From Pholis gunnellus (Eukaryota; Chordata; Actinopteri; Perciformes; Pholidae): a stretch of DNA of 64,000 nucleotides. The notes under the pieces are model-generated. The model was not told where the DNA came from. It worked only from the letters and a program-made list of their open reading frames with translations, and did not search any database. Below, piece by piece: positions 40,790-52,111 of the stretch. The translations under genes were made by a program, and so were the position numbers. Location: positions 23,550,714-23,614,713 of the forward strand of contig OU342808.1 of the NCBI GenBank assembly GCA_910591455.2. The letters are read 5' to 3'. Numbering within the stretch: the first letter of the stretch is position 1; every line of letters begins with the position of its first letter.

Positions 40790-42493
40790 TTCAAAATAAG
40801 AGTCTGCATATGTGCTCTGAAAAAGACGCCGCCGTACAGTTTGATGCAGACGTTCAGAGCAGCGGATGAAAAAACGCGGCGGCGGCGACGTGCTGCAGTA
40901 AATTCTGCGACACCCAGTTGAGGTTTCTTGCGATGCAGCCCACCGGAAAACACACTCGACACAACGTGGTGAACTTGATTAAACTAAAATGTGTATTTGC
41001 AGTATTTAACCCCCCCACACACACCTCTTTCGCTCCACAGGCTGCATTGTAACTTGGCCTCCCACCACAGACCAGTGATCTCACGGCACTCAATGGTTTC
41101 CTCAGTCTGAGGTCACACCTCAGCAGGTACAGGCTACTTTTTTTTTTAAAACACGACAAGTGAAAACAAAAACTCTCATCTCTGCGGCTCCAATATTATT
41201 ATATTTAACCTCACATAAAATAAAAACACCTTCACAGCGAAGCGCCGTCCAGTCAGTCGCAAGAGACTGGACTTGTTGGTTCAACTAACAAATCTTCATC
41301 CAAATAAACTAAATGAATAGAACACCTGACGTCATGTTTGGTTAAAACTTAAAATAGTGGCCGCACAAATGGAGCTTTACATTCAAGAGGCTTCCGATCG
41401 CTCTCTTCCATCACGAAACAAAAACCCAGGATCACGAAAGGTCACGAAATAAAAAAAATGTGAAACTTTAAAAATCGCTGGCACATGACTCGACCCCAAA
41501 CTATTTGTCTTGCCTCACAAGCAGCAGATCCGAGCAGATTAAGCAAGAATTACAAAACTTCAAATAAACACTTGACTCTGGGGGGGTTGGGGGGAGCTTC
41601 ATATTTCAGTGACTTCCACTCGATCAAAGCTGGGAGGTTGATCCAAAGCCTGACCAGCTCCAGCCAAGTGCACTTGTCATGTTTTGGGGGCCCGGATGAA
41701 AACATGGGAGGCTTCTTCTTCTTCCATGATGAACGCTTTATAAGTCTTCATAGAGACTTATAAAGAGTTACAAGTCAGCCTAAACCACAAAACATGCAAC
41801 TTCAGAAACAGGCCAGTGTTGATGACGGGCTAACCTAGTCGCAGCTACAGGCGGCGGGACGTGTGGGTTATTACACCCCCCGGTCAATAAAAACAACACA
41901 TATTCCACTAGTCACGCTAAATTTTAGTTTAAAAAAAGAAGTACACATCGGTTTAGAACTCCCCATTGAGATATTCAACAGCTACCAGCCTTGTGAAACG
42001 CGTTTAGCTTGCTCGGTATACAAAAAAAAAAAAAAAAAGTTTGCAAACTTTTTTTTCCTTCTCTGAAGCGGTTGCTACTTTGTATTTTTTTTTTAACGCA
42101 AACGTCTCGCTACATGCGCGTGTTTCTGGATGAAAGGGAATCGAGCGCACAAGTGTGAGCTTCCAGACGTCAACAGAATAACCTGCGAGAGCATGTTTTC
42201 CCTGTGAATGAATTCCACAAGATAGGAGCCATCTTGTGACCGCGTATGCTTTGCACGCTTAGTACCATCCTCACACCGCCTGCACGCACACGCACATACA
42301 CACACACACGCGCAATATACAACTCACGTCAGCCCCCCCCCCCTTTAGCCCCTGTGGAAAAAAGTTTTAAGAAGGGCAGCTTGGTACAAGTACACCCCGC
42401 GTCCCGGTAGTGTTGCTCGGGACTGCTGCTCGCCAAAATACACCCCCCCCCCCTCTCCTTCCACCTCCTCCCGTGTAGAAAAAAAGTCTTTGC
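40790..42493. other. Proximal intron 1, no gene seen
   Basis: Sequence immediately downstream of the exon 1 donor. It holds a palindromic cAMP-response-element-type octamer TGACGTCA at 41328-41335, A16 at about 42023-42038, and CA/CG tracts near 42283-42312. No coding motif was recognised. Confidence 0.4.
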
Positions 42494-42499
42494 ACGTAC
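42494..42499 (-). other. znrf3: znrf3 exon 1 splice donor (GTACGT)
   Basis: Read on the minus strand, CAA is followed by GTACGT, a good 5' splice site. The break falls right after Glu-Gly-Glu-Ile-Val-Gln, in phase 0, where the known ZNRF3 protein continues from the next exon. Confidence 0.8.
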
Positions 42500-42733
42500 T
42501 TGAACGATCTCCCCCTCCGCGCTGATAGTGGCTCCTGCTTTGGAGAACCGTCCTTGCAAGCCAGTCGTGTAAGTCGTATAATCTCCATTGGGACTGGACT
42601 CGAACAGGACCACTTCCACGAAGGCGGTATCCTTGGCGAGAGCGGAACCGAGAGAAGCGGCAACCACCACGAAGATCACCAGGACCACCGAGTCGGGTGC
42701 GCGATCTGAGCCTCTCCGTGGTAAAATCATCAT
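42500..42733 (-). CDS. znrf3: ZNRF3 E3 ubiquitin ligase, first coding exon (partial gene)
   Basis: ZNRF3 is a single-pass membrane RING E3 ligase that ubiquitinates Frizzled and LRP6 and so dampens Wnt signalling. It is held in check by R-spondin/LGR. This exon encodes residues 1-78. Residues 15-33 are a hydrophobic signal peptide ending Ser-Ala-Leu-Ala, followed by KDTAFVEVVLFESSP, GDYTTYTTGL and GATISAEGEIVQ, which match the start of the mature ZNRF3 ectodomain as I remember it. The Met at 42733 is preceded by an in-frame stop (TGA at 42772-42770) and has A at -3. A second Met follows directly at 42730. The related RNF43 is less likely because of these peptide matches and the XBP1 neighbour. 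The transmembrane segment and RING lie in exons outside the window. Confidence 0.9.
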
Positions 42734-43043
42734 CTTGCCGGCTGGATCTGCGCCGATCGGGACATAATTTCACACGGATTCCAATTGATCGGGTGAAGGT
42801 AATCGTAGTCAGGTCGATGCGTCAAAAAAAAAAAAGAGAGGCGGAATTGTGCAATAAAAAAAAAAAGCCGAGCCTGGGCTGAAGCGTGTTTATTTCACCA
42901 CTGCGAGCCTTGTCAATTACATTGCCTGCAAACGCGCTCTCTCGCTCTCTCGCTCTCTCTCTCTCTCTCTCGTCCTCCCGTCCTCCCTCTCCCTCTTTCT
43001 TTCTCACCCCCCTCCTCCTCCTCCTCCTCTACAAAGCGGATCT

Positions 43044-43053
43044 CCTTTGATCT
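43044..43053 (-). promoter_or_regulatory. TCF/LEF-type site AGATCAAAGG, 311 bp upstream of the znrf3 ATG
   Basis: CCTTTGATCT on the plus strand is the exact reverse complement of the optimal TCF/LEF consensus AGATCAAAGG. ZNRF3 is a direct Wnt/beta-catenin target in other vertebrates, so a site here fits feedback control. Occupancy is inferred. Confidence 0.5.
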
Positions 43054-43078
43054 CCAAACACGTGATTTTTTTAGTTTT

Positions 43079-43082
<4 letters not shown>

Positions 43083-43129
<47 letters not shown>
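43083..43129 (+). repeat. (CT)n microsatellite in the znrf3 5' flank
   Basis: A nearly pure CT array. Read from the znrf3 strand it is a (GA)n tract, a candidate GAGA-type or triplex-forming element. An interrupted CT/CTCG tract lies at 42935-42971. Confidence 0.95.
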
Positions 43130-43130
<1 letters not shown>

Positions 43131-43564
43131 AAAAGGGTTATATCCCCACCCACCAGTCTCTCTGACCCTCTCCGTCGCGCTCCCCGCTCTGAAGTGCCAG
43201 CATTCAGTTAAGGAGGCACCGCGGACTTCGCTGCTCTGCATAGAGGAGGAGGAAGGTCTGAGGAAGAGGGGGAGTTACCGTTTGGAATAAAAATCTATAA
43301 AGTTACGCGTTAACCTTTGAGTTGATTCAGTTGTGTTGGCTTGTTTATGAAACGGAGGACACATTTGCAACCCCCCGGTGCCCCCCCCCCCCGGGAGGCG
43401 TTTTGTTTTTATTCACAGAGATTGAAACGCGTTTGGCTGCCGTGCCACCTTAAAATAAACACTACCCTCTTCAGGACGCTTCACGATTTAACCGGGCTAA
43501 TTTTCCAATCCGATTCAGATTTGTTTACCGAAAGGTCACAATATATTTTACTTAAAAAAAAAGT

Positions 43565-43720
43565 AAAATAAAAAACAAATAATATATATATAAAAAAGTA
43601 TGTATGTATATGTCTGTATGTATATATAAGTATGTGTATGTATGTATATATTAAAGTATTTTACACATATACATGTAAATACTTGAATACATATATCTGT
43701 ATATACTGTATATGTATATA

Positions 43721-43752
<32 letters not shown>

Positions 43753-44080
43753 AATTATTTTACATACATACATATACATTGATATAATCAACATAGGCTA
43801 TACAATATTCCTTATGTGGCCATGCACTTAACATACCCACTCGATGTTTTCACCCTCTCTCTTTAGCCTCAGGTTCTTCATCTTTCTCTTAGATATTATA
43901 TATATTATATATATATTGTCATGACGTAACTCATTTGTCTCTGTTTTCAACAACCGTGTATGCGATTATCATCTGCATCATCTTGCAACATCAATACAGA
44001 ACAATAAGTATCTATCTACCCACCCATATGTATATATACTGTATATATATATACAGTATATTTACAGTATGTATACCTGA
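43565..44080. repeat. AT-rich low-complexity region with TATG/TA repeats and short palindromes
   Basis: Interspersed TATA, TATG and TATATACTGTATATA words are present. Around 44031-44060, ATATACTGTATAT is mirrored by ATATACAGTATAT. This is probably expanded tetranucleotide repeat DNA. Confidence 0.85.
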
Positions 44081-44220
44081 ACTGTTTTGATCGGCTTCAT
44101 TTCTCTTCCAATTTGCTATTTAGTCATGAGCTGTTGTATTGCACATGAATTAAAGGCAATCCACTTGCACATATAACAGTGCACCAGTCTTTAGACCGAT
44201 GGATCTCCAATTAACTGTTT

Positions 44221-44230
44221 CCTTTGATCT
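44221..44230 (-). promoter_or_regulatory. TCF/LEF-type site AGATCAAAGG, 1.5 kb upstream of the znrf3 ATG
   Basis: CCTTTGATCT, identical over ten bases to the site at 43044-43053 and in the same orientation. Confidence 0.4.
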
Positions 44231-44707
44231 TCAAAAGCAGTTGTCGTCAAAAACCCGGCCTGACAAGCTAATCATAGATAATTTCAGGCGTTTTTACGAA
44301 CGTCTAATTGTTCAAATGTAATTTGACATAATTTCTATCTGCAGAAAGCCCAATTAGTGTCTGAATGGGAAAAAAGTTATAATAGCGAGCGACTTCATGA
44401 TTCATCGTGCATTTATCGATAAACATCACTTTCTTGCTCGACTCTTTTCAAATATGCGAGCGCATCCTGCATTTCTTGTTCAAACTGTTGCTGTTATTTA
44501 CTGCAGAAGAAGACAATTACTTCTCAGTCAGTCTCTGTTCAGCATAAAGAGTCTATTGTGAAACGTCCACGCTGACCAGTTCCTGAAGAACATCTTCTGC
44601 CTGGTGCCTTTTCTTTCAGTGTGTCAGACTGTTCATTATGTGTCATTATGTCTGTTCATCATGTGCAAATAAGCTCACTGAGTCTTGAAAGGACACTGAA
44701 AGAATAG

Positions 44708-44708
<1 letters not shown>

Positions 44709-44760
<52 letters not shown>

Positions 44761-44771
44761 ACACACACACG
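44709..44771 (+). repeat. (CA)n microsatellite
   Basis: A CA array with one CCA interruption near its right end. A C16 run lies at 44956-44971. Confidence 0.97.
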
Positions 44772-45543
44772 CTATCTTTTCACTCATACAATGGAAGATG
44801 ATTTGAATCTTTGTGCGACTGAACAATTCATGAAAAGAGCTCATAGTGCCATGCAAGTGATGGTGATACTGTACACGCATTGTTCTGACTTTTATGTAGG
44901 TTACAAGACTTTAAGGTGACAGTATAATCTCTCAATTTAATCTGAAAGTGGGTGTCCCCCCCCCCCCCCCCTGCAAGATTTTACAAAAGAATAACGCATG
45001 AAATTGAATAATACAACGAGAATAAGGCCTGTTTCCAATAATTCTGGAGGCCGTGTGCTTATGAAAACCAACTGTGAGGACTTTTTAGGTCAAGAATGCA
45101 GCCGCCTCTGGAAAACAGCGCGATGGTCAACATGTGTTCGGACTCAAAGAAGGAAAATAAAAGGGAGGGAGGGTAGAAAACAAGTCAAAGCCAAAACTTA
45201 AGAAGTTCTTCAGCGCCTCCAGCGTGACAATAATTTACAGATCACATTGGACGTCACTCTGTTTTATGAATCCTGACCCACACCACATATATCCCGTATC
45301 TGTCCTGTGACAATTAACACTTTGTTTCTGTCTCCATCACACGCGCCTGAAACACAGATACATCATGACTCATCAATGAATAGATACACGAACGAAGGCG
45401 CTTTAAAGGCACAATGCCTGCGAGCTTAATTACGACATTAAATGAGATTTGCAGCTCGCTAATGCACCACAAAATGCATTAAGGCAACAAGTTGTGGTGA
45501 TCCAATTACTCACAGAGGCTCTTGTTCCTCTTTTATAGCAAGT

Positions 45544-45557
45544 GTGCCCTCTGCTGG
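45544..45557 (-). promoter_or_regulatory. CTCF-like motif, minus orientation
   Basis: The minus strand reads CCAGCAGAGGGCAC, matching all 14 positions of the CTCF core CCASYAGRKGGCRS. It lies between the two promoters. Similar words also occur in fish repeats, so binding is only a candidate. Confidence 0.45.
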
Positions 45558-45679
45558 TTGCTTTTTTTTCTCCTCCATTAAAGATTTTAAAAGGCGCAAC
45601 TCCACTTCCGTGGTTTCCTTGAACTTCACATGGCTTGCTTCCCAGATCATTTAAAGGGAGCATGGTGACTGTTTGGAGA

Positions 45680-46140
45680 CCCTTTAAGGGAGACGTATCA
45701 TACTAATTTTCAGGGTTGTATTTGTATTTTGAGTTTCTATTTGAACATGTTTACATGCTTTAAAGTTAAAAAAACTCTGTATTTTTCTCATACTGTGTGT
45801 CTGAAGGTACATGTACTCACCGTCTGTCTGAAACGCGCCGTTGTAGCGCGTTTCAAAGGTGCTTTCGTTACTTCCTGTCAGCTGCTGTCGTTCACATACT
45901 CTGCAATCGTAAATAAACCGGGACACATTTAATATGGTTATACGTTCAAACTGTGAAACCGTCGACATATTGTATAGTTGTGACGTAACAACCTCACGGA
46001 TGTCCTGGCGGCTCATTTAAAGGCACAGTTTCTGAATACGGGCTGTGTTTTTCTCCGCGGACTGAGCTTTTCGATAAGCTTTATATAATAATAAAAAGAC
46101 ATGAAAATATCACTTTTTACAATATGGGATCTTTAAAGTT
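45680..46140. repeat. Dispersed fish repeat with CTTTAA-type ends
   Basis: It starts CCTTTAAGGGAGACGTATCATAC and ends CAATATGGGATCTTTAAAG. Internal text (TTTACATGCTTTAAAGTTAAAAAAAC and TTTTTCTCATACTGTGTGTC) resembles a common teleost repeat as I remember it. It is non-coding, and the ends are only partly inverted. Confidence 0.5.
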
Positions 46141-46489
46141 GTTCAATATATAGAGTATGATTTCCATTATATGCCACATCCCCCCATATGTGTTTTTCAT
46201 TGGACAGCAGCTGTGGATCCTCTGCTGACGCTCCAGTCTCTGTCTAAACTCAGTCCACCCTGAGAAGAATCAGCTGTCCACTTGTTTAGGCTGAGAGGGT
46301 GCTGAGGGTGAGAATGGCTTTGAGAGATGATGGCTGCCTCTGGATGTCTGTTTTTTTCTTTTAGCTGAGCTTGTAAAAGTCAGGTTCATTGGCTAATTTA
46401 CGAGGTTTCGTGATCGGGATATTAAAAAGCTGCACGGCTCCTCTGTTGTGTTCTCTTTTTCATCTCTTCTCGCTTCATCAGTTAATCAT

Positions 46490-46687
46490 CATCAAAGAAA
46501 CAAAAAAATATTGTTTACAATTTAGATCATTGATTTATATTTGAGTCTAAATGACGAACATTAATTATGATAATTTGCTTATTAGTCTTATTATGTGATA
46601 GTGTACTGAGGTTTTTTTGGTTTTGGACCGAGTCGGACATAACTCAAATTAAACGATAATAAAAGATAATGGTTAGTTGCAGCCCTG
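46490..46687 (-). repeat. hAT-like repeat fragment, inverse orientation
   Basis: The right end, reverse-complemented, reads CAGGGCTGCAACTAACCATTAT, matching the terminus at 11854-11876 apart from one base. The left boundary is uncertain. Confidence 0.55.
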
Positions 46688-47513
46688 AACCTCTTTCTCA
46701 ATTTATTTGTAATATACTGGACATTAGGAGATGAATTGGCAGTATCAATCAGATAATCATTTAAGAGGATTTGGTTTGGATAAAAGCATATAAATAGTAT
46801 AATTTAATATGTGCCTTGATGGCGCCCGTGTTCTGCATGCGTATCTGTTGTGCCGTTTACTGTCCTCACGTGTCCGTCCAGATTACCCCGAGCTACTTCA
46901 CTCTTTTACAGATTTCCGTACATCATCATCGGATAACTGAGATGATACTTATTGCTCGTGTGAACCCCCCTTCCAGCATTCCAGTCATTGAGAATAAAAA
47001 TGTGTCCTTAATTGACTTGCCTGGATAAATGAATAAATATGGAAATAAACACATGATCACGGGTTACTAATAATACCCAATGGGAACATTTGAACGTGTT
47101 TGATTAGTCCGTCAGTGCAGCACAACGCGTACCAATCGAGCTCCCAGCCTCTGTGAATTGTCCCTTTGTTGGCAGGGTGCTGACGTTATGTTTTAATGAA
47201 GAAAGGAGATGATGAGGAGGGGGGAGCCTTTACATTCATGGCTCCCAGAAGAGCGCATCACTGTGCAGCATATTATTACATAAAGCAATTAGGGGGCCCC
47301 GCAGCCCCCCGATTGTGGGAGATGCTTTCCCCATGATGACACAGAACGGTGATGACTATTGACTCCAGCCCGCTCAGAGTATGTTGCATGTTTGCGATGA
47401 TGTCACTGCACAAACCCCAGTGGGAAACTCTCATGGAATGAATTATAAGTTGAGAGGACAGAGGGCGGGGGGGGGGGGGAAATACCAGCACTGAGGGGGG
47501 GAGGGTGGAGAGT

Positions 47514-47523
47514 CCTTTGATGA
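47514..47523 (-). promoter_or_regulatory. TCF/LEF-type motif (TCATCAAAGG on the minus strand)
   Basis: CCTTTGATGA lies at the right edge of a repeat-poor stretch (46800-47560) that looks unique and might be a conserved element. The motif match is good, but function is unproven. Confidence 0.3.
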
Positions 47524-47746
47524 CAATAATAAAGAATGGTTATTTATGGAGTCCCTTCCTAAACCAATGAGCTTTCATAAAGATGTGAATTTAAAGCAGC
47601 TATAATCAATATTTGTATCGTAACAATGTAATATAAAGCAACGTGACAATATGAAAGCAGGCGCTTTTAAAAGGATTATAACCCAAATCTGCAGATCACC
47701 TCTGCGAGTTTCAGCTGGTTGTTTAGCTGTCGGTCCCACAACTTTA

Positions 47747-48245
47747 GGCGACATCTACACGACTACAGTTTAGTTTTAAAACACATAACTCTTGCTACGT
47801 TGATGCCTATAGTCCACGCTACTCTGGCGTTTTAGAACCCCTAAAACGGAGACGTTTGAAAGCACTGCTGAAGCTGTTTTAGTTTGAAAACCCTGAGGTT
47901 AGGTTTTAGTCTCTACGCGCAGAAACTGAGACCTTTGAAAACGATGACGCAGCCAAGTTCGCTGCCTGATTGGTTCTGATCAGTCAGGACGTATCCCTCC
48001 CTGGTTCGCTAGGCTCCTGTCACATGATCCTTTCTTAGAAGAAAACAAACGACATCAGCCTCGACTACTAGTGGTTAATTTCCACATGGATAACAAATCA
48101 CAACTGTTGCTGACCTTGTTGTTTATGCTAGCAGCTGTTGCACAGTTAAATATTCATAATTCACAAAAAGCTCGTCTGGAAGGAGATTTTTTTTTTGTTC
48201 TAAAACGCTGTTTTAAAACAAAAACGTAGTAGTGTGGATGTAGCC
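47747..48245. mobile_element. 499-bp PIF/Harbinger-like MITE with TTA target duplication
   Basis: The left terminus begins GGCGACATCTACACGACTAC. The right terminus, reverse-complemented, begins GGCTACATCCACACTACTAC. Over 36 bases, 30 match. TTA flanks both ends (47744-47746 and 48246-48248), the TWA duplication typical of PIF/Harbinger elements. There is no full transposase. A short frame starting at 48086 (Met-Asp-Asn-Lys-Ser-Gln) may be a remnant of captured or ancestral coding sequence, or chance. Confidence 0.8.
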
Positions 48246-49364
48246 TTAGGATACAGTTTTAGTTCATTCTCACTGCTCTCATTGCATCGTTTTCAGTGAC
48301 AGAATGGCAACTGTTGCCACCAAGTGGCCAAAAAAACTAGCAACCTTGCTCAATCCAATACACCCAAGGCGTTTGCTATACATCCTTATGGTCTGTTATG
48401 ACCAATAGCATATGGTGGCTAATGCTAACAAATATACAGCAAACCTATGTAACTTTTAAAAGAAGAAATAACACATCTTCATTTTACAAGAAAAAGGTTG
48501 AATTCTTGTCAATAAAACATACCCTTGCTAATTTCACTACATATAGGAGTTCTGCTGCTACAGCCATTCTCGATCTGCTGTCACCGGTATCCCGGAGCTA
48601 ATGTAAGAAAACTTTAGCTGCATTGCTGCGTAGCAGACAGTGTTCAGTCAGTTCACTGAGAACTCTCCTTGCTACTGTTACATTGCATGAAACATTATCC
48701 CATTATTGCCATTTATGGCCACAGTGGTCGTAATACAGTGAAAGTTAAATACGTTTGCTTTAAATGAGAACAATATATAGAAATCAAAGAGTAAAGATTA
48801 AAGAGGAGACCTATAACCTCAGGGATAAAACAAATGGCTAAAAATGAACTTTATACTTGAGCTATCAGGTGTACATGTGCTTAGAGACGTTGTTTCTGGT
48901 GCAAAGGAGCCTTTTTCCAAGTGAAGAAGCAGAACCAGGCTACCTCAACAGTTTGATGAAGACCAGAAGATGCAGTTAAAGCTCTGGAAAAAGCTTGTGA
49001 GTGGACATTGAGTGATTTATTTTTATATTTATTTATGATGATTTTTTGGCAAAACATTTGTATCACTATCATGAAAAAAACATTATCAGGCCAGACAATC
49101 TGAAGATAACATACAGGAAACACAAACATGTGTCTTTTGTGTATCTTTAAAGCCACTGAAGTGGTATTTTATAAAAGTAATTTTATCTGACCAAGGTTTT
49201 GGTCAGAAAATTATAATTACAGTATCAACTTTACAGTGGACAAACGACAGCATCAATCACCCTACGTTTTAAAAAGTGTTCTCCAATTTTCAAACAGCTC
49301 ATAACTAAATGTTACAGGCTTTGAAGTCCTAACTATTCAGGGGCTGGGCCCTTTCCTGGTCGGA

Positions 49365-49381
49365 CCCCCCCCCCCCCCCCC
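49365..49381 (+). repeat. C17 run
   Basis: Seventeen consecutive C. Confidence 0.95.
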
Positions 49382-49490
49382 TCGGATCTAGCTCGAGGGT
49401 GAAAGTCGACTTTGAAGTGCAGACTAGACCAGGGGGAGGTATTTCAATAGGCCTCTAGTTCGGTGGAGGGCTAAAGTTGCAGCCTGTAAA

Positions 49491-49516
49491 GGGGGGGGGG
49501 GGGGGGGGGGGGGGGG
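49491..49516 (+). repeat. G26 run
   Basis: Twenty-six consecutive G, only 110 bases from the C17 run. The two could pair as a hairpin in a single strand. Confidence 0.95.
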
Positions 49517-50136
49517 TGAAAATGAGAGAGGGTAAAGGAGCGAGGGGGAGAAAGAGAAGAGTCTTTTGAAATGAGGCACCTGTACGTTTGAGGCTTGCAA
49601 GAACAGGTATGTTCCCAGGGGTTAGGGGCTTTGGAGAATTCAAAGTAATTTCAGTCAGCTCCAACACTCATAATCTGTAGAGAGGGAGAGAGAGGGGGGA
49701 TATATGATGTTGATACACTCACACAGGCGTGAACATGTTCTCAAAGGACTGGATGGATGGACGGATGGAATCTGCGCTCACACTCACATGCTAACACACG
49801 GCAACGAGACCAAAAAAAAACCCAAAACAGAGTGATTTAGACAAACGAGGTGGCTAACTTTCCTCCCAATAGTGAAATAAATCTCCTCCAGGAGCTGAAA
49901 ACGTCTATTCTACTGAGCTGTGAGCAATGCAGAAACAATATTTAGGTCATATTTATTGTGGGGAAAAAAAACTAGAAACACATTATATCAAAGAGAAAGA
50001 GAGAAGAAATGTAGCGGCTGATGTCCTCATCAATGATCAAAGAGCGAGTAGGGTTTGCCTTGTGGCGACATGACGGGAAAGTGGATGAGGAAACAAGACT
50101 GGAAACAGGAGATAGATGACGATCCCTCAGGACAGT

Positions 50137-50174
50137 GTGTGTGTGTGTGTGTGTGTGTGTCTGTGTGTGTGTGT
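50137..50174 (+). repeat. (GT)n microsatellite
   Basis: A GT array with one CT interruption. Confidence 0.95.
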
Positions 50175-50359
50175 AACATGGACAACAGTGAGTCTGTTTG
50201 GTAACTTTCTCCATTTAACAATCTCAGATCTTGTTCTAAACATCAATTTGTATCATGAAGATAAAATGACTGTTTTGTGTGGTCACTGACAGGAAATATT
50301 GATACGCTGTGAGAAAAAAGGGAATACTTTGACATTTAGAGGAACAAAGAGCATCTGTC

Positions 50360-50905
50360 CTTTAAATACTCCGGCTAGCTCATAGACTTTGTTTAAAATA
50401 TGGACGTAGTCTCCGTGATGTCACCCGTAGGTTTCTGAAGAGCCGTTGTGAAGCTTAAATTGGGCGGCTCCGGCCGTCGGCCATCTTGGCAGTGACGACA
50501 CAGCTTGACTCATCCAAAAATGTGCAAAGAGACGATTAGCTATAGCAACTTTAGTGACACTCACCTGTCAATGCAGCCACGCCCTTAATTATGCCTTATT
50601 TTAAGCTTAAATATAATTGAATCAGGTGAGTTGCTGTCTATAAGATTGAGTTGCTGTTGGAGCCAGCCTCAAGGGGCCGTTTGAGGAACTGCAGTTATTG
50701 ACTCTCAGCCCTGAAGGTTGCCACTTGATTTAACTACACATAGAGTGTTAATTAGTGAGCTTAAGAGGTGCTGGTGGGCAGGTTCTTGTTTTTTTATCTT
50801 TTGATAGAGCCGGACTAGCTATTTATTCTGTTTCCAGTCTTTATGCTAAGCTAACGGGCTGCATGCTGTAGCTTCATAACTAAGAGACTGGTATCAATCT
50901 CATCT
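50360..50905 (+). repeat. Composite dispersed repeat including repeat B, copy 2
   Basis: ATGGACGTAGTCTCCGTGATGTCACCC and GGCCATCTTGGCAGTGACG near 50400-50500, then GAGCCAGCCTCAAGGGGCCG and TTGAGGAACTGCAG near 50660-50695, are words I recognise from an abundant fish repeat. Repeat B (GTCTTTATGCTAAGCTAACGGG, TGCTGTAGCTTC) follows at 50795-50905. A GCCACCAAGTGGCC tail lies at 50972, also near 48318. It is non-coding. Confidence 0.55.
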
Positions 50906-51839
50906 GTTAGCTATTAGAACTTTTTACGGTAATAATATGTCAGTGTTGTGTTTACAGCTTGTTCTGCTGCCACCAAGTGGCCAAACTAAAATTGAATGCA
51001 GCTTTAACTAGTCAACTTATTACTACATAGTACATATTAAAGTAACTCAGTAACTAAAATAGACTTTCTACTCAGTTCTATTAAATTACTTTAAAACAAG
51101 AACTAAACAACGTTGTTGTTTGTTTCTTAATTTATCTCTTTAATGTACTTAGTAATTACTACTTTAAAGTATTTATTAATACTTCTAATTTACATACAAC
51201 AATTTGACTTTATCAATGTATCTTGCTTTTATAAAAACTGTTCTTCATGTGATTGGAAAATGTACTTTGACATGTTTAATGCTCAACAAAAAGGTTTTGT
51301 TCTTGTTCCGTAAGTAAATAAATAATAATAATGAATCCCCACAAATAACAGGAAGGGAGGAGAACTGACAAACAAAAAGTTGTTTCTCAACATAAATACA
51401 TGTAAGAATTGTATATTGCTTAGATTTAAGGAAACCCCATTCGATTTTTTCGCTTGCTGCCAAAAACGTAAGTTATCAGACGCTCTCTCACTAACTGTCC
51501 TATCTTTTTGCTCTTTCTAACACTTTCTCCCTTTCTCGTCTTCATTCATCTCCTCTATTTCCTTGCCTCCATCACTCCTCGCTAACTCCCCGGCGTCCCA
51601 TTCGATTGCTCCCTTATTGCTTCAGACCGCAGGCTCAGATCATCACTCTGAGGAGGAAAACAATGCGTCAGCGCACCAAATCCCCAAACATCCAAATCCC
51701 CAAATGAAAAGCCGTTCTGCACATCACTCATGCTGGTCTCAAAGAAGGGATCTTCGGTTTGCGTGAGAGGACATGCTGACACAGTGCAACCCTTCTGCCA
51801 CATGTGCCACCCAGTGGTCGGGTGGCAGTAGAGATGTAA

Positions 51840-52074
51840 GGGTGTGTGTGTGTGTGTGTGTGGGGGGAGAGAAACGTGGTTCACTACCACTGAAAATGGA
51901 TCGTCTTCCCTCCTGAGTCTCTTTGATGTCTGTGAGACTTTTTTTGTTTTCTGCTGATTTTGTGGTAATGGCTGCACATACACACATTTATAGACTCACA
52001 CACACACACACACACACACATTCACACACACACACACACACACACACATTCATAGACTCACACAGACAGACACA

Positions 52075-52108
<34 letters not shown>
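51840..52108 (+). repeat. Compound (GT)n / (CA)n microsatellite cluster
   Basis: GT at about 51841-51862, then CA arrays at about 51998-52047 and 52079-52108 separated by two near-identical CATTCATAGACTCACAC-type spacers. The spacers (near 51987 and 52048) suggest a local duplication. Confidence 0.9.

Positions 52109-52111
<3 letters not shown>

Larger units (their letters stand above)
42734..43330 (-). promoter_or_regulatory. znrf3: znrf3 5' flank / probable promoter and 5' UTR
   Basis: This is the region upstream of the znrf3 start codon. It is rich in CT/GA simple repeats (about 42935-42971 and 43083-43129), with an E-box-like CACGTG at 43060-43065 and a perfect TCF/LEF-type site at 43044-43053. 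I saw no convincing TATA box for minus-strand transcription. The transcription start cannot be placed from sequence alone. Confidence 0.6.

Noticed and set aside
42345..42773. 142-codon minus-strand frame overlapping znrf3 exon 1
   Set aside because: It is a different frame from the ZNRF3 peptide and has no family resemblance, so it is a shadow of the real exon.
44025..44065. AT palindrome as a possible origin or cruciform site
   Set aside because: It lies in a TA/TATG microsatellite region, where such palindromes arise from the repeat itself.
51980..52110. CRISPR-like repeat-spacer pattern
   Set aside because: This is eukaryotic DNA, and the pattern is a broken CA microsatellite with a duplicated spacer and no palindromic repeats.
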